Part shown: one piece after another, positions 43,769 through 53,353 of the stretch | How the letters are laid out: each line of letters starts with the position of its first letter | Numbering within the stretch: the first letter of the stretch is position 1 | From: Cupriavidus sp. P-10 | GTDB taxonomy: Bacteria; Pseudomonadota; Gammaproteobacteria; Burkholderiales; Burkholderiaceae | Length of the DNA: 64,000 nt | Assembly (NCBI RefSeq): GCF_003402535.2 | Contig: NZ_AP025172.1 | Location: 310,001 to 374,000, forward strand | Reading direction: 5' to 3' | The notes under the pieces: generated by a model | Told to the model about the DNA's origin: nothing | Seen by the model: only the letters and a program-made list of their open reading frames with translations | Database searches by the model: none | Made by a program: the position numbers and the translations under genes

Positions 43769-44671
43769 TCATGGCGCGTCGAGTGGAATTTTTAGATAGC
43801 GCACGCCGTTGGATTCTGGCGTTGGGAATTCACCGGCGCGCATGTTGACCTGCACTGAGGGGAGGATCAGCGCGGGCATCGGTAACGTGGCATCCCGCGC
43901 CTCGCGCATCGCGACAAATTCCTCCGCCGGGATGCCATCGCGCACATGGATGTTGTTCGCGCGCTCGTCTGCTACCGTGGTCACGTAGCGTAGTTCCCGG
44001 CCGTCAGGCTTGTAGTCGTGGCACATGTAAAGGCAAGTCTCCGGCGGGAGGGTCAGCAACTTGCCGATGGAACGGTAAAGAGTGCCTGCATCGCCGCCCG
44101 GAAAGTCGCAGCGGGCGGTACCATAGTCGGGCATGAACAGTGTGTCGCCGACGAAGGCTGCGATCTCGTGGCCGTCGCTGTCGCCGATCACATAGGTCAT
44201 GCAGGCCGGTGTGTGGCCGGGCGTGTGCATCGCCCGCGCCTGCAGGCTACCGATGGCAAATTTATCGCCATCGTTCAGTAGCCGATCGAACTGCCCCCCC
44301 TCGCGCGAGAATTCCGGACCGGCATTGAACAGCTTGCCGAAGACCTTCTGTACTGTGGTGATCTGGTTCCCAATGGCAGTCTGTCCGCCGAGTCGCCGCT
44401 TTAGATATGGCGCGGCCGAGAGATGGTCGGCATGGACATGAGTTTCGAGAATCCATTGCACGGTCGCATCCAGTTCCTGCACGCGCGCTACCAACCGGTC
44501 GGCGCTGGTGGTGCGGGTGCGGCCGGACTTCGGGTCGTAGTCGAGCACGCTGTCGATAAGGGCGCATTGCCGGCTGGAGCTATCGAGCAAAATGTAGCTT
44601 AGGGTCCCGGTATCGGGGTCGAAGAAGGCGTCGACTTCCATAGACGACGAGGAATTTTGGGCTGGTGTCAT
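43769..44671 (-). CDS. MBL-fold hydrolase, persulfide-dioxygenase/Blh-like
   Basis: A 300-residue metallo-beta-lactamase-fold protein. Metal motif HVHADH (His78, His80, Asp82, His83), MHTPGHTPACMTYVIGD with the next His, AFVGDTLFMPDYGTARCDFP and LYMCHDYKPDGRELRYVTTV. The combination GDTLFMPD.GTARCDFPGG and CHDYKP is that of ETHE1-like persulfide dioxygenases and the related Blh proteins, mononuclear iron enzymes of sulfide and persulfide metabolism. Cytoplasmic. It lies 105 bases from pntB on the same strand but is probably a separate unit. The exact substrate is not proven by sequence alone. Confidence 0.85.
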   Translation of the reverse strand: MTPAQNSSSSMEVDAFFDPDTGTLSYILLDSSSRQCALIDSVLDYDPKSGRTRTTSADRLVARVQELDATVQWILETHVHADHLSAAPYLKRRLGGQTAIGNQITTVQKVFGKLFNAGPEFSREGGQFDRLLNDGDKFAIGSLQARAMHTPGHTPACMTYVIGDSDGHEIAAFVGDTLFMPDYGTARCDFPGGDAGTLYRSIGKLLTLPPETCLYMCHDYKPDGRELRYVTTVADERANNIHVRDGIPAEEFVAMREARDATLPMPALILPSVQVNMRAGEFPTPESNGVRYLKIPLDAP

Positions 44672-44776
44672 CGTGGGCTTGTGATCGGAGCGCCGTGAAA
44701 CGGCATCTCGGTGTGCCGGCGCAATGCCGGCGTTTTCAGCAGTCTGCTTACGTTGAGCGCAAAAGCGGTCGGGGAT

Positions 44777-46249
44777 CTATGCAAGTGCCTTGAACGTGTC
44801 CTCGACCACCTTCTTGGCGTCGCCGAACACCATCATGGTCTTGTCCATGTAGAACAGCTCGTTGTCCAGGCCGGCATAGCCGGCGGCCATCGAGCGCTTG
44901 TTGACGATGATGGTCTTGGCCTTGTACGCCTCCAGGATCGGCATGCCGGCGATCGGCGACTTGGGATCGGTTTTGGCCGCCGGGTTGACCACGTCGTTGG
45001 CGCCCAGCACCAGCACCACGTCGGCCTGGCCAAACTCGCTGTTGATGTCTTCCATCTCGAAGACCTGGTCGTACGGCACCTCGGCCTCGGCCAGCAGCAC
45101 GTTCATGTGGCCCGGCATGCGGCCCGCCACCGGGTGGATCGCGTATTTCACGGTCACGCCCTTTTCCGTGAGCGCTTCGGTCAGTTCCTTGAGCGCATGC
45201 TGGGCCCGCGCGACTGCCAGGCCGTAGCCCGGGACAATAATGACCGTCTCCGCATTGCCCATCAGGAAGGCGGCGTCGTCGGCCGAACCCGATTTCACGT
45301 TGCGCTGGGCCTGCCCTGCCGGGCCGCTCGCGGCGGCGGCGTCGCTGCCGAAGCCCCCGAGGATCACGTTGAAGAACGAGCGGTTCATCGCCCGGCACAT
45401 GATGTACGACAGGATGGCACCGGACGATCCCACCAGCGAGCCGGCGATGATCAGCATCGGGTTGTTCAGCGAGAAGCCGATGCCCGCCGCCGCCCAGCCC
45501 GAGTACGAGTTCAGCATCGACACCACCACCGGCATGTCGGCGCCGCCGATCGGGATGATGATCAGCACGCCCAGCACGAAGGCAATCACCAGCATGACCA
45601 GGAACGGCAGCCAGTCCTGCGTCAGGAAGAACGCAATGCCAAAGCCCACCATCGCCACCGCCAGCAGCAGGTTCAGCCAGTGCTGGCCGGCGAACACCAC
45701 CGGCGCGCCCTGGAACAGGCGGAACTTGTAGCGCCCGGCCAGCTTGCCGAAGGCGATCACCGAACCGGAGAAGGTGATGGCACCGACGAAGCAGCCGATG
45801 AACAGCTCGATGCGATTGCCCAGCGGGATGTCATGCGAACCGGCAGCCGTGATGCCGAACGCCGCGGGCTCCGCCACTGCCGCGACCGAAATGAACACCG
45901 CCGCCAGGCCGATCAGCGAGTGCATCGCCGCCACCAGTTCCGGCATCTTGGTCATCTGGACTTTCTTTGCCACATAGGCGCCGATGCCGCCGCCCACCAC
46001 CAGCGCGGCCAGGATCAGCGCCAGGCCGGTGCCCGGCGCGGACGGGTCCGCCCCGCCGGACAGCAGTTCGCCCTTCAGCTTGAAGATCAGCGCCACCGTG
46101 GTAAGCGCCGCGACCACCATGCCGGCCATGCCGAAGACATTGCCGCGCCGCGCCGTGGTCGGGTGTGACAGCCCCTTGAGCGCCTGGATAAAGCAGACCG
46201 ACGCGCCCAGGTAGGACAGCGTCACCATATTCATCGACAGGCCATTCAT
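44777..46249 (-). CDS. pntB: NAD(P) transhydrogenase subunit beta
   Basis: A 490-residue subunit with about nine membrane helices ([20 protein letters not shown] start, [17 protein letters not shown] and onward) and a C-terminal NADP-binding domain III. Domain III is marked by [60 protein letters not shown] and [12 protein letters not shown]. With the two alpha parts it couples hydride transfer from NADH to NADP with proton inflow at the inner membrane, supplying NADPH. Its ATG overlaps the pntAB stop by four bases (ATGA). Confidence 0.95.
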   Translation of the reverse strand: MNGLSMNMVTLSYLGASVCFIQALKGLSHPTTARRGNVFGMAGMVVAALTTVALIFKLKGELLSGGADPSAPGTGLALILAALVVGGGIGAYVAKKVQMTKMPELVAAMHSLIGLAAVFISVAAVAEPAAFGITAAGSHDIPLGNRIELFIGCFVGAITFSGSVIAFGKLAGRYKFRLFQGAPVVFAGQHWLNLLLAVAMVGFGIAFFLTQDWLPFLVMLVIAFVLGVLIIIPIGGADMPVVVSMLNSYSGWAAAGIGFSLNNPMLIIAGSLVGSSGAILSYIMCRAMNRSFFNVILGGFGSDAAAASGPAGQAQRNVKSGSADDAAFLMGNAETVIIVPGYGLAVARAQHALKELTEALTEKGVTVKYAIHPVAGRMPGHMNVLLAEAEVPYDQVFEMEDINSEFGQADVVLVLGANDVVNPAAKTDPKSPIAGMPILEAYKAKTIIVNKRSMAAGYAGLDNELFYMDKTMMVFGDAKKVVEDTFKALA

Positions 46250-46596
46250 TGCGCCACCTCCGCCAGCTTGCCGCCAGGCTGCCCCTTGGCTTCAGCCTGC
46301 GCCCTGGGAGGCTTCTTCCTGAACATCTCCAGCATGCGTTGCGTGACCAGGAAGCCGCCGAACACATTGACCGCGGCCAGTGCTACCGCCAGCGTGCCCA
46401 TGGCGCGGCCAACGTAGCCTTCGGTCAGGCCCGCGGCGAGCATGGCGCCGACGATGATGATGGCCGAGATCGCGTTGGTCACCGCCATCAACGGCGTGTG
46501 CAGCGCGGGGGTGACCGTCCAGACTACGTGGTAGCCCACGTAGATCGCCAGTACAAAGATGATCAGGTTGATCACCGTGTGGCTAACCATTTCCAT
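46246..46596 (-). CDS. pntAB: NAD(P) transhydrogenase subunit alpha, membrane part
   Basis: A 116-residue protein with three hydrophobic helices ([56 protein letters not shown]) and the [16 protein letters not shown] signature of the transhydrogenase alpha membrane segment. In enterobacteria this is fused to the NAD domain. Here it is a separate gene, as in Rhodospirillum and most beta-proteobacteria. The tail [20 protein letters not shown] is a basic cytoplasmic extension. ATGA overlap with pntB and 22 bases to pntAA. Confidence 0.93.
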   Translation of the reverse strand: MEMVSHTVINLIIFVLAIYVGYHVVWTVTPALHTPLMAVTNAISAIIIVGAMLAAGLTEGYVGRAMGTLAVALAAVNVFGGFLVTQRMLEMFRKKPPRAQAEAKGQPGGKLAEVAQ

Positions 46597-46618
46597 CGAT
46601 ATCTCCTAGATTGCCGGT

Positions 46619-47737
46619 TCAGCTGGCCAGCGCCAGTTGCTCGCGCCGCGTCATCAGGCAGGCCGCGACGATGTCGTCGTCGGGGTTGATCGCGAGCTTG
46701 CCGTCCTTGTCGATCAGCAGCTTGAGGAAGTCGAGCACGTTGCGCGCGTAGAGCGCCGAGGCGTCGGCCGCCACCATGCTGGCCAGGTTGGTATGGCCGA
46801 TGAGGATGACGCCGTGGCGCTCGACCACTTCGTCGGCCACCGTCAGCGGGCAGTTGCCACCCTGCGCGGCGGCCAGGTCGACCACCACCGAGCCCGGCTT
46901 CATCTGCTGCACGGTCGCTTCCTGCAGCAGCACCGGCGCCTTGCGGCCCGGGATCAGCGCGGTGGTGATGACGATGTCGGCCTGGATCGCGCGCTGGTGC
47001 ACCAGCTCGGCCTGGCGCTTCATCCAGTCCGGCGGCATCGGGCGCGCATAGCCGCCCACGCCTTGCGCGATCTCGCGCTCTTCGTCGGTCAGGAACGGCA
47101 CGTCGAGGAACTTGCCGCCGAGCGATTCGATCTGCTCCTTGACCGCGGGGCGCACGTCGGACGCTTCGATCACCGCGCCCAGCCGCTTGGCGGTGGCGAT
47201 CGCCTGCAGGCCGGCCACGCCGGCGCCGAGGATCAGCACGCGCGCGGCCTTGACGGTGCCGGCGGCGGTCATGAGCATCGGCATGAAGCGCTGGTAGTGG
47301 TGCGCGGCCACCAGCACGGCCTTGTAGCCGGCGATATTGGCCTGCGACGAGAGCACGTCCATGCTCTGCGCGCGCGTGGTGCGCGGTGCGGCCTCGAGCG
47401 CGAAGGCGGTCACGTTGGCTGCCGCCATGCGCGCGTTGTTCTCGGCATCGAAGGGATTGAGCATGCCCACCAGTACGGCCCCCGGCTTCATCTGTGCCAG
47501 TTCCGCGTCGTCCGGCGCGCGCACCTTGAGCACCAGCTGTGCTCCCAGCGCTTCGGCGGCAGTGCCAATGGTGGCGCCGACCGCTTCATACGCGCCGTCG
47601 GGCTGGCTGGCACGAACGCCGGCGCCGGCCTGGACGACCACCTTGTGGCCCTGGGCCACATACTTCTTGACCGTCTCGGGGGTGGCGGCGACGCGAGTCT
47701 CGCCGGCCCGCGTCTCGCGCGGGATACCTATGTACAT
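46619..47737 (-). CDS. pntAA: NAD(P) transhydrogenase subunit alpha, NAD-binding part
   Basis: A 372-residue soluble subunit (domain I) that binds NAD(H). MYIGIPRETRAGETRVAATP is the alanine-dehydrogenase/PNT N-terminus. RVLILGAGVAGLQAIATAKR is the Rossmann loop, and QEATVQQMKPGSVVVDLAAA and GVILIGHTNLASMVAADAS follow. First gene of pntAA-pntAB-pntB. GGAGACAGAG precedes the ATG. The opposite-strand frame spanning this gene is a shadow. Confidence 0.95.
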   Translation of the reverse strand: MYIGIPRETRAGETRVAATPETVKKYVAQGHKVVVQAGAGVRASQPDGAYEAVGATIGTAAEALGAQLVLKVRAPDDAELAQMKPGAVLVGMLNPFDAENNARMAAANVTAFALEAAPRTTRAQSMDVLSSQANIAGYKAVLVAAHHYQRFMPMLMTAAGTVKAARVLILGAGVAGLQAIATAKRLGAVIEASDVRPAVKEQIESLGGKFLDVPFLTDEEREIAQGVGGYARPMPPDWMKRQAELVHQRAIQADIVITTALIPGRKAPVLLQEATVQQMKPGSVVVDLAAAQGGNCPLTVADEVVERHGVILIGHTNLASMVAADASALYARNVLDFLKLLIDKDGKLAINPDDDIVAACLMTRREQLALAS

Positions 47738-47811
47738 CTCTGTCTCCTTGGATGAATGATCGATGTTGGGCCGCGGCGGCCGGGAATATCTACCGCACCC
47801 CGCGTGTGAGA

Positions 47812-48867
47812 CTAGAAAATATGCTTCATGCCCGCTGCCAGGCCGGTCTGTCCGACGCCTGGCGCGACCTTGGTCGCACTCGCCACGCCCAGCGTCGAGC
47901 GGCCCGCGTTGTCCATGTAGGACGCGTTGACATAAAGCTCCGTGCGCTTCGACAGGTTGTACGCGGCCTGCAGCACGTAGCTGGTGGCGTCGTCAGCCGA
48001 GTCACGGTTATCCGTCCGGTAGATACCGGCGCGCAGCGTCAGTGCTGGTCTTGCCGCGTAAGCACCGCCCAGCCAGTAGAGATGGGAGCGGCTGGCGGGC
48101 GCGCCCAGTCCGTTCTGCAGGAACCGGTATCCGGCCTCGGCCGTGAAGGGGCCGCTGGTATAGAGAAGTCCTGCTGCGTAGCGGCGTTCAATGTTGCCTG
48201 CCGTGGCCGTGGATGTGCCGCGGCGCTGGTCATAGGCAACGGCCAGTCCAAACTTGCCGACGGTATATGAGGCGCCGGCACCGATCTCCTGGCCCACGCG
48301 AGGCGCGCCGGGGACTTCGCCGCCATTGGCAATGGTCGAGTCGTAGCCGGCGCTGTACAGCCCGCTGATAGTCAGTTCGCCGAAGTTGCCCGTGTACTTG
48401 ATGGCATTGTCGGCCCGACCCGCGAACTGCGCATCGTGGGCAAGCACTGAGTACGGCGCATAGCGGTTTGCGTCAAAGGGGATAAAAAAATCGAACAGGA
48501 TATTGTTCTGGCGCCCGAGCGTGACCTGGCCCCAAGGCCCCGCGATACCGACGAATGCCTGCCGGCCGAACAGGCGGCCGCCAAATCCGGCCATGCCGGT
48601 GTCCGTCAGGAACCCGCTCTCCAGCACAAAGATCGCGCTCATGTCCGCGCCCAGCGCCTCCTTGCCCCGCATGCCCCACCGCGATGCCGCAGTGTTTCCG
48701 GAGGTGACCCGGTATGCAGACCCCGAGCCATTCGTACCGGCATGGCTGACATACTCCACGCCGGCATCCATGACGCCATACAGCGTGACGTTCGACTGCG
48801 CCTGTGCCGTCGCGGCAAGCAGGCACCCCATTGACGCCGCGATGGCGCACTTTCCTGATGTTTTCAT
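47812..48867 (-). CDS. Outer-membrane porin (Burkholderiales trimeric type)
   Basis: A 351-residue beta-barrel porin. Signal peptide MKTSGKCAIAASMGCLLAATAQA, then QSNVTLYGVMDAGVEYVSHA, SRWGMRGKEALGADMSAIFV, GRLFGRQAFVGIAGPWGQVT and the C-terminal GLAAGMKHIF ending in Phe. It is distinct from the porin at 2053. GGAGGAGAACG precedes the ATG. It lies 207 bases after the DadA-like gene on the same strand and is the distal member of the putative sulfoxide/amino-acid set, so it could be the outer-membrane entry for that substrate. Confidence 0.92.
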   Translation of the reverse strand: MKTSGKCAIAASMGCLLAATAQAQSNVTLYGVMDAGVEYVSHAGTNGSGSAYRVTSGNTAASRWGMRGKEALGADMSAIFVLESGFLTDTGMAGFGGRLFGRQAFVGIAGPWGQVTLGRQNNILFDFFIPFDANRYAPYSVLAHDAQFAGRADNAIKYTGNFGELTISGLYSAGYDSTIANGGEVPGAPRVGQEIGAGASYTVGKFGLAVAYDQRRGTSTATAGNIERRYAAGLLYTSGPFTAEAGYRFLQNGLGAPASRSHLYWLGGAYAARPALTLRAGIYRTDNRDSADDATSYVLQAAYNLSKRTELYVNASYMDNAGRSTLGVASATKVAPGVGQTGLAAGMKHIF

Positions 48868-49074
48868 CGTTCTCCTCCGTAGGTATGTTCGAGTTGCTGC
48901 CCGCGCAGGGCAGCGCGCGCCACCGCCCGGGCACGGGCGATGCGGCGATAACTGGCGATGCGGCTAAGGCGGTTCAGCGGGCGGCCGTGCGTGTCACGCA
49001 GGCGCTGCCATCCACGCCGATGGCACTCGGCGCGAACGGGGCCGCCGGCAGCGGCGGCCGTGTAAGTGAATGGA

Positions 49075-50379
49075 TCAGCCCACGCGAGCCGGCGCGCATC
49101 CGGCGCGGTGCATGCCGAAGCGCTCCACGGTCAGTCCGTCCATGTCGATCTCCGGCGGCCTGCCGGTGACCGCGTCGGCAACAAGCCGGCCGGTGCCGCA
49201 TGCCTGTGTCCAGCCATTGGAGCCGTGGCCAGCATTCAGGTAGAGGCCCTGCAGCGGTGTCGCGCCGAGGATGGGCGGCCCGTCCGGTGTCATTGGACGA
49301 AGGCCGGCCCACGACGTGGCCGCGGCATAGTCGAGCCCGCGTGGAAAGAGCCGTCGCGTCAGTGCCGACAGCAGTTCCGTGCGGACCCGGCGCACTGACA
49401 GGTCGTATCCGACGAACTCGGCCATTCCCGCGACGCGCAACTTGTCGCCCAGGCGAGTCAGCATGATCTTGTTATGCTCGTCCATGATCGCCATGCGCGG
49501 TGCAGCCCCGGTGTCGGCAATGGGGATCGTGATCGAATAGCCCTTGAGCGGATAGATCGGGATCCGCAGGCCTGCAGTAGCGAGTAGCGCGGGCGCCTGG
49601 CAGCCGAGCGCCACCACGCAGGCATCGGCCTGGCGCTGATCCGTCTGCCCGCCATGCGTGATCTCGACGCTGCGAAGGCGGCCGTGCGCATGGACGAGGC
49701 GGGTTGCCGAAGCACCGTACTGAAACGACACGCCGCGACGGGCAAGATAGCTGGCAAGGCCGGCGCAGAACTTTGCGCTGTCGCCTGACGCATCGTCTGG
49801 CAGATGCAGTGCGCCTTGCCATGCTGTAGCAGACGCCCGCAGCGATGGTTCGAGCGCCATGGCTTCGTCGCGCCCCATCATTCGCCATGGCACCTGGAAC
49901 TGGCTGAGTGTGCGCGTGGCCAGCTGTGCCAGTTCGACTTCCTGGTCGGTCTCGAGCAGTTGCAGCGTGCCGTCGCGGTGAAAGCCGAAGTTGAACTCCG
50001 GCACTTCGTCACGCAAGGCTTGCATGCAGCGCATGCTGTAGTGCGCCATGCGCTGCATGCGTGCCTTGTTGATGCCAAAGCGCTCCGCATTGCATTCCTT
50101 GAGCCATTTGACGAGCCAGCGTAGGCGCTCGGCATCCGGCATCATCGAAAAGCGCACCGGCGCATGCCTTTGCAGAGCCATGCGCAGCACCTTGTACGGC
50201 ATGCCCGGCGACGCCCACGGCCCGGCAAAGCCGGGGCAAAGGCCCCCTGCGTTGCCGAAGCTCGATCCCATCCCCGGCCCCGTTTGCCGCTCCAGCACGG
50301 TCACCTCATGGCCATCGCGCCACAGGTGGTAGGCGGCGGATATGCCGGCGACGCCGGCGCCAAGCACTAGTACGCGCAT
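49075..50379 (-). CDS. FAD-dependent D-amino acid dehydrogenase-like protein (DadA family)
   Basis: A 434-residue flavoprotein. The FAD-binding start is MRVLVLGAGVAGISAAYHLW with the ERQTGPGMGSSFGNAGGLCP segment typical of DadA, then YPLKGYSITIPI, LRVAGMAEFVGYD and the C-terminal GLRPMTPDGPPILGATPL and NAGHGSNGWTQACGTG. It oxidises a D-amino acid or related secondary amine to an imino acid, passing electrons to quinone at the membrane. The start at 50379 is the usual family start; the frame runs on upstream without meaning. 23 bases after the Bug gene. Confidence 0.88.
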   Translation of the reverse strand: MRVLVLGAGVAGISAAYHLWRDGHEVTVLERQTGPGMGSSFGNAGGLCPGFAGPWASPGMPYKVLRMALQRHAPVRFSMMPDAERLRWLVKWLKECNAERFGINKARMQRMAHYSMRCMQALRDEVPEFNFGFHRDGTLQLLETDQEVELAQLATRTLSQFQVPWRMMGRDEAMALEPSLRASATAWQGALHLPDDASGDSAKFCAGLASYLARRGVSFQYGASATRLVHAHGRLRSVEITHGGQTDQRQADACVVALGCQAPALLATAGLRIPIYPLKGYSITIPIADTGAAPRMAIMDEHNKIMLTRLGDKLRVAGMAEFVGYDLSVRRVRTELLSALTRRLFPRGLDYAAATSWAGLRPMTPDGPPILGATPLQGLYLNAGHGSNGWTQACGTGRLVADAVTGRPPEIDMDGLTVERFGMHRAGCAPARVG

Positions 50380-50402
50380 GTCTGCTGCCCCGTTCCAAGG
50401 AT

Positions 50403-51434
50403 TCAATCGGCCGTGATGTGTGCACGATCGATGATCGCGCGATAGCGCCTGGTTTCGCTGTCGATGTATTGCTCGAATTCGCCGCCATCCTTGTAGGCGC
50501 TCTCGAATCCCAGTCCGTTCAGGCGATCCTTGATGTCTGGCGACGACATGATCTTCGCCGAGGCGCTGTCGAGCTTCTTCCTGATCCCATCGGGCAGCCT
50601 GGCCGGCGCCCACAGGCCGTACCAGGAATAGAACTCGAAGTTCTTGAAGCCCGCTTCCTGCATGGTCGGGACATCCGGCAACAACGGGCTGCGCGTGCGC
50701 CCGGTCACCGCGATCGCGCGCAGCTTGCCGGCCTTGACCCCGGGCAGCGACGAGAGCATGGGATCCATCATCCCCTGGGCCTGGCCGCTCATGAGGTCGG
50801 TCAGCGCCGGACCGCCGCCCTTGTACAGGGCAATGGGCACCTGCAGGTCCGCGATGCCGCTGTCATACATGAACTGGGACAGGGCCAGGTGGCCGGCGGA
50901 GCCGTTGCCGCTGGTCGCGAAGTTGTACTGCTTGGGGTTGGCTTTCACGGCGCGCGCCAATGCTTGCGGCGAGTTTGCCGGCACCTGCGGATTCACGCTA
51001 AAGATCAGCGCGCCTTGCGCGAGCATGCTGACCGCCGTGAAATCCTTGACCGCATCGAACTTGATAGTCTTCCGATAGAGCATCGGATTGATGTTGTGGA
51101 TCGAGGCGTTGATATAGAGGGTGTAGCCGTCAGCCGGCGCGCGGGCGACAATGCCGGCCCCGACAAGGCCCGATGCGCCCGGCCGGTTGTCGACAATGAC
51201 GGTCTGCTTCAGCTCCTGGCCGAGCTTCATCGCGAACACGCGCGCAAGGCCGTCCACCGAGCCGCCAGGCGCATGCGGCACGACGATGGTGATCGTACGA
51301 ACGGGGTAGGCGCTGTCAGGCCTGGATTCCGCTTTCACGACGCCTGCGGATGTCACGAAAGATAGGAGGAAGATGCCCATGCGTACGAGGGGCATGTGGT
51401 CGGAACGGATCTGGGTGAGGGGGCGTGGTTGCAT
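50403..51434 (-). CDS. Bug/TctC-family solute receptor
   Basis: A 343-residue periplasmic binding protein with a signal (VRMGIFLLSFVTSAGVVKAE), then YPVRTITIVVPHAPGGSVDG, VDNRPGASGLVGAGIVARA, LPDVPTMQEAGFKNFEF and NGLGFESAYKDGG. An in-frame ATG at 51395 would shorten it to 330 residues and give a tidier signal peptide. Flanked by the SDR and the DadA-like gene on the same strand, it is the likely substrate-capture protein of this set. No TctAB partner. Confidence 0.88.
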   Translation of the reverse strand: MQPRPLTQIRSDHMPLVRMGIFLLSFVTSAGVVKAESRPDSAYPVRTITIVVPHAPGGSVDGLARVFAMKLGQELKQTVIVDNRPGASGLVGAGIVARAPADGYTLYINASIHNINPMLYRKTIKFDAVKDFTAVSMLAQGALIFSVNPQVPANSPQALARAVKANPKQYNFATSGNGSAGHLALSQFMYDSGIADLQVPIALYKGGGPALTDLMSGQAQGMMDPMLSSLPGVKAGKLRAIAVTGRTRSPLLPDVPTMQEAGFKNFEFYSWYGLWAPARLPDGIRKKLDSASAKIMSSPDIKDRLNGLGFESAYKDGGEFEQYIDSETRRYRAIIDRAHITAD

Positions 51435-51544
51435 AGCCGGATCAACGTAACTTGCTGGACAGGGGAAGGCAGCGCCATCGCGAGCGATGACGTGGGGTGC
51501 GGCGTGCGGCGCTGCCTTAGGATGGCTTCGGAGAAGCTGGTGGC

Positions 51545-52324
51545 TCAGAAGGTGCCGGGGTAAGCTGCACCGTCGATCAGGATGTTCTGACCGCAGATAT
51601 AGCTCGCGTGTCCGGAGCAGATGAAGGCGCAGAGTGCGCCAAGCTCTTCCGGCCGGCCATAGCGGCCGGCCGGGTTGTTGGCGCCGCGTTCGTTCCAGAG
51701 TTGCTCGAAGCTCTTGCCGGTCGATTCGAGCATGCCTTCGATGTGGTGGCGCTGGGCATCGGTCGCAAACACGCCCGGGAGCAGGTTGTTGATCGTGACA
51801 TTGTGGCGAACCGTCTGGCGCGCAAGCCCTGCGACGAAGCCGACGAGGCCAGAGCGAGCGCCATTGGACAGGCCCAGTTCCAGCTGCGGCGTCTTCACGC
51901 TGCGCGAGACGATATTCACGATGCGGCCGAAGCGGCGTTCGATCATGCCGTCAACGGTGCGCCGGATCATGTCGATCGGCCCGATCATCATGGCATCGAT
52001 CGCGGCGTGCCAGTCTGCCGGTGTCCACTGGCGAAAATCACCGGGCGGGGCGCCATCCGCGTTGTTGACCAGGATGTCCGGGGCAGGGCATGCCGCCAGC
52101 GCGGCGACGCGCCCCTCGTCCGTGGTGATGTCCGCGACCACGTAGCGGACATCACCACCCGTCGCGGCGCCGATTTCCGCTGCCGCCGCGGCCAGCGTGC
52201 TTTCCGTGCGGGCGGCGATGTATACCTTCACGCCTTCCGCCGCCAGTTGGTGCGCGCAAGCGCGCCCCATGCCCTTGCTCCCGCCGAAGACGAGTGCATG
52301 GCGCCCTGCAATGCCGAGGTCCAT
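51545..52324 (-). CDS. Atypical short-chain dehydrogenase lacking the YxxxK motif
   Basis: A 259-residue Rossmann protein. VFGGSKGMGRACAHQLAAEG binds the nucleotide, and ILVNNADGAPPGDF and RIVNIVSRSVKTPQLELGLS follow. Where the catalytic Tyr-x-x-x-Lys should be, the chain reads GLSNGARSGLVG, so both residues are replaced (Ser/Asn and Arg). This SN..R form occurs in a divergent SDR subfamily near catabolic genes. Chemistry may differ from ordinary reductases. 19 bases downstream of the DapA-like gene. Confidence 0.85.
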   Translation of the reverse strand: MDLGIAGRHALVFGGSKGMGRACAHQLAAEGVKVYIAARTESTLAAAAAEIGAATGGDVRYVVADITTDEGRVAALAACPAPDILVNNADGAPPGDFRQWTPADWHAAIDAMMIGPIDMIRRTVDGMIERRFGRIVNIVSRSVKTPQLELGLSNGARSGLVGFVAGLARQTVRHNVTINNLLPGVFATDAQRHHIEGMLESTGKSFEQLWNERGANNPAGRYGRPEELGALCAFICSGHASYICGQNILIDGAAYPGTF

Positions 52325-52343
52325 TGATCGCTCCCGGTTCGGT

Positions 52344-53279
52344 TCAAACGGCCTTGAGCATCGGCGACGACCAGCCGTACTTCCGGTCGAGTTCGAGCTC
52401 CTTGATGACGCGCAGGCCGCGCAGCAGGGGCTCGCCTTCCAGGCCGGTGAGCGGCTTGCGCAGTTCGCCCGAAGGCAGGCCCACCGCCTTCATCAGCGAC
52501 TTGATCGCGACCGGGTTGATGGCCGAGTAGGCGTAGTGCAACAACTGCAGGTTCTGCAGGTAGGCCCGGTGGAAGCTGGCCGCGGTGTCGGGGGATGTCC
52601 ACGGACGGGAGATCTGCGTCAGCTCCGCCGGGGCGATATTGCCGGTCATGTTCGCGGTGCCATGGCCACCCAGGCTCATGGTTGGAACGACCAGGCCAAG
52701 GTTGGGCGAGTCGCAGCACATCACGGAGACATCCGGCGCGCCGCGCAGCACTTGCGCTACCTGTCCCACGCGCGTCGTGGACTCCTTGTGGACGACATAG
52801 TTGGGATGCTTGAAGATGCGCAGCAGGCTGTCCCAATGCAGGTCGGTCTTCACGCGCGGCGGGTTGTTGTAGATGCCGAGGGGCAGGTCGGTCTCGTCGG
52901 CCACTTCCAGGAAGTAGCTTTCGATATCGGCCTCCGGCGCGCAGATGTAGGCGGGCGCGGCGATGATGGCGCCATCCGCGCCATTGGCCCTGGCAAAGCG
53001 CAGGTAATCCTTGGTGGTCTGGGTGTTGTTACCCGTGCATCCATAGAACAGCTTCATCTTGCCGGTCTTCATCTTCGCGGTTTCCACGATGATGGCCTCG
53101 CGCTCTTTTTGCGAGAGCATCGAGACCTCGCCTGTGGATCCCATGATCAGCACCGCCGAGGTGCCGTGGCGTTCCTGGAAATCCAGCAGTTCGCGAAAGG
53201 CGCCGAAGTCCGGGCTGCCGTCCTTGGAAAAGGGGGTGATCAGGGCAACAAAGGACCCTTCAATCTTCATCTTGCTCAT
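52344..53279 (-). CDS. DapA/NAL-family class I aldolase-like lyase
   Basis: A 311-residue TIM-barrel enzyme of the dihydrodipicolinate synthase/N-acetylneuraminate lyase family. GSTGEVSMLS binds the carboxylate of a pyruvate-like substrate, Tyr137 lies in GIYNNPPRVKTD and the Schiff-base Lys165 in YVVHKESTTR. The context (lyase, SDR, D-amino-acid dehydrogenase) argues for a catabolic aldolase or dehydratase, not lysine synthesis. GAGACAGAC precedes the ATG at 53279; the frame extends to 53330 without a ribosome site. 74 bases after the PLP enzyme. Confidence 0.87.
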   Translation of the reverse strand: MSKMKIEGSFVALITPFSKDGSPDFGAFRELLDFQERHGTSAVLIMGSTGEVSMLSQKEREAIIVETAKMKTGKMKLFYGCTGNNTQTTKDYLRFARANGADGAIIAAPAYICAPEADIESYFLEVADETDLPLGIYNNPPRVKTDLHWDSLLRIFKHPNYVVHKESTTRVGQVAQVLRGAPDVSVMCCDSPNLGLVVPTMSLGGHGTANMTGNIAPAELTQISRPWTSPDTAASFHRAYLQNLQLLHYAYSAINPVAIKSLMKAVGLPSGELRKPLTGLEGEPLLRGLRVIKELELDRKYGWSSPMLKAV

Positions 53280-53353
53280 GTCTGTCTCCGTTGTGGATTC
53301 GTGTAGGGGAGGGGTAAGTGCCGGGAACACCCGGCTTTAGGCTGCGTTGTCGT

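Noticed and set aside
44711..47755. Long plus-strand frames over the pnt genes
   Set aside because: His/Arg/Gln-rich complements of the unmistakable pntB and pntAA genes.
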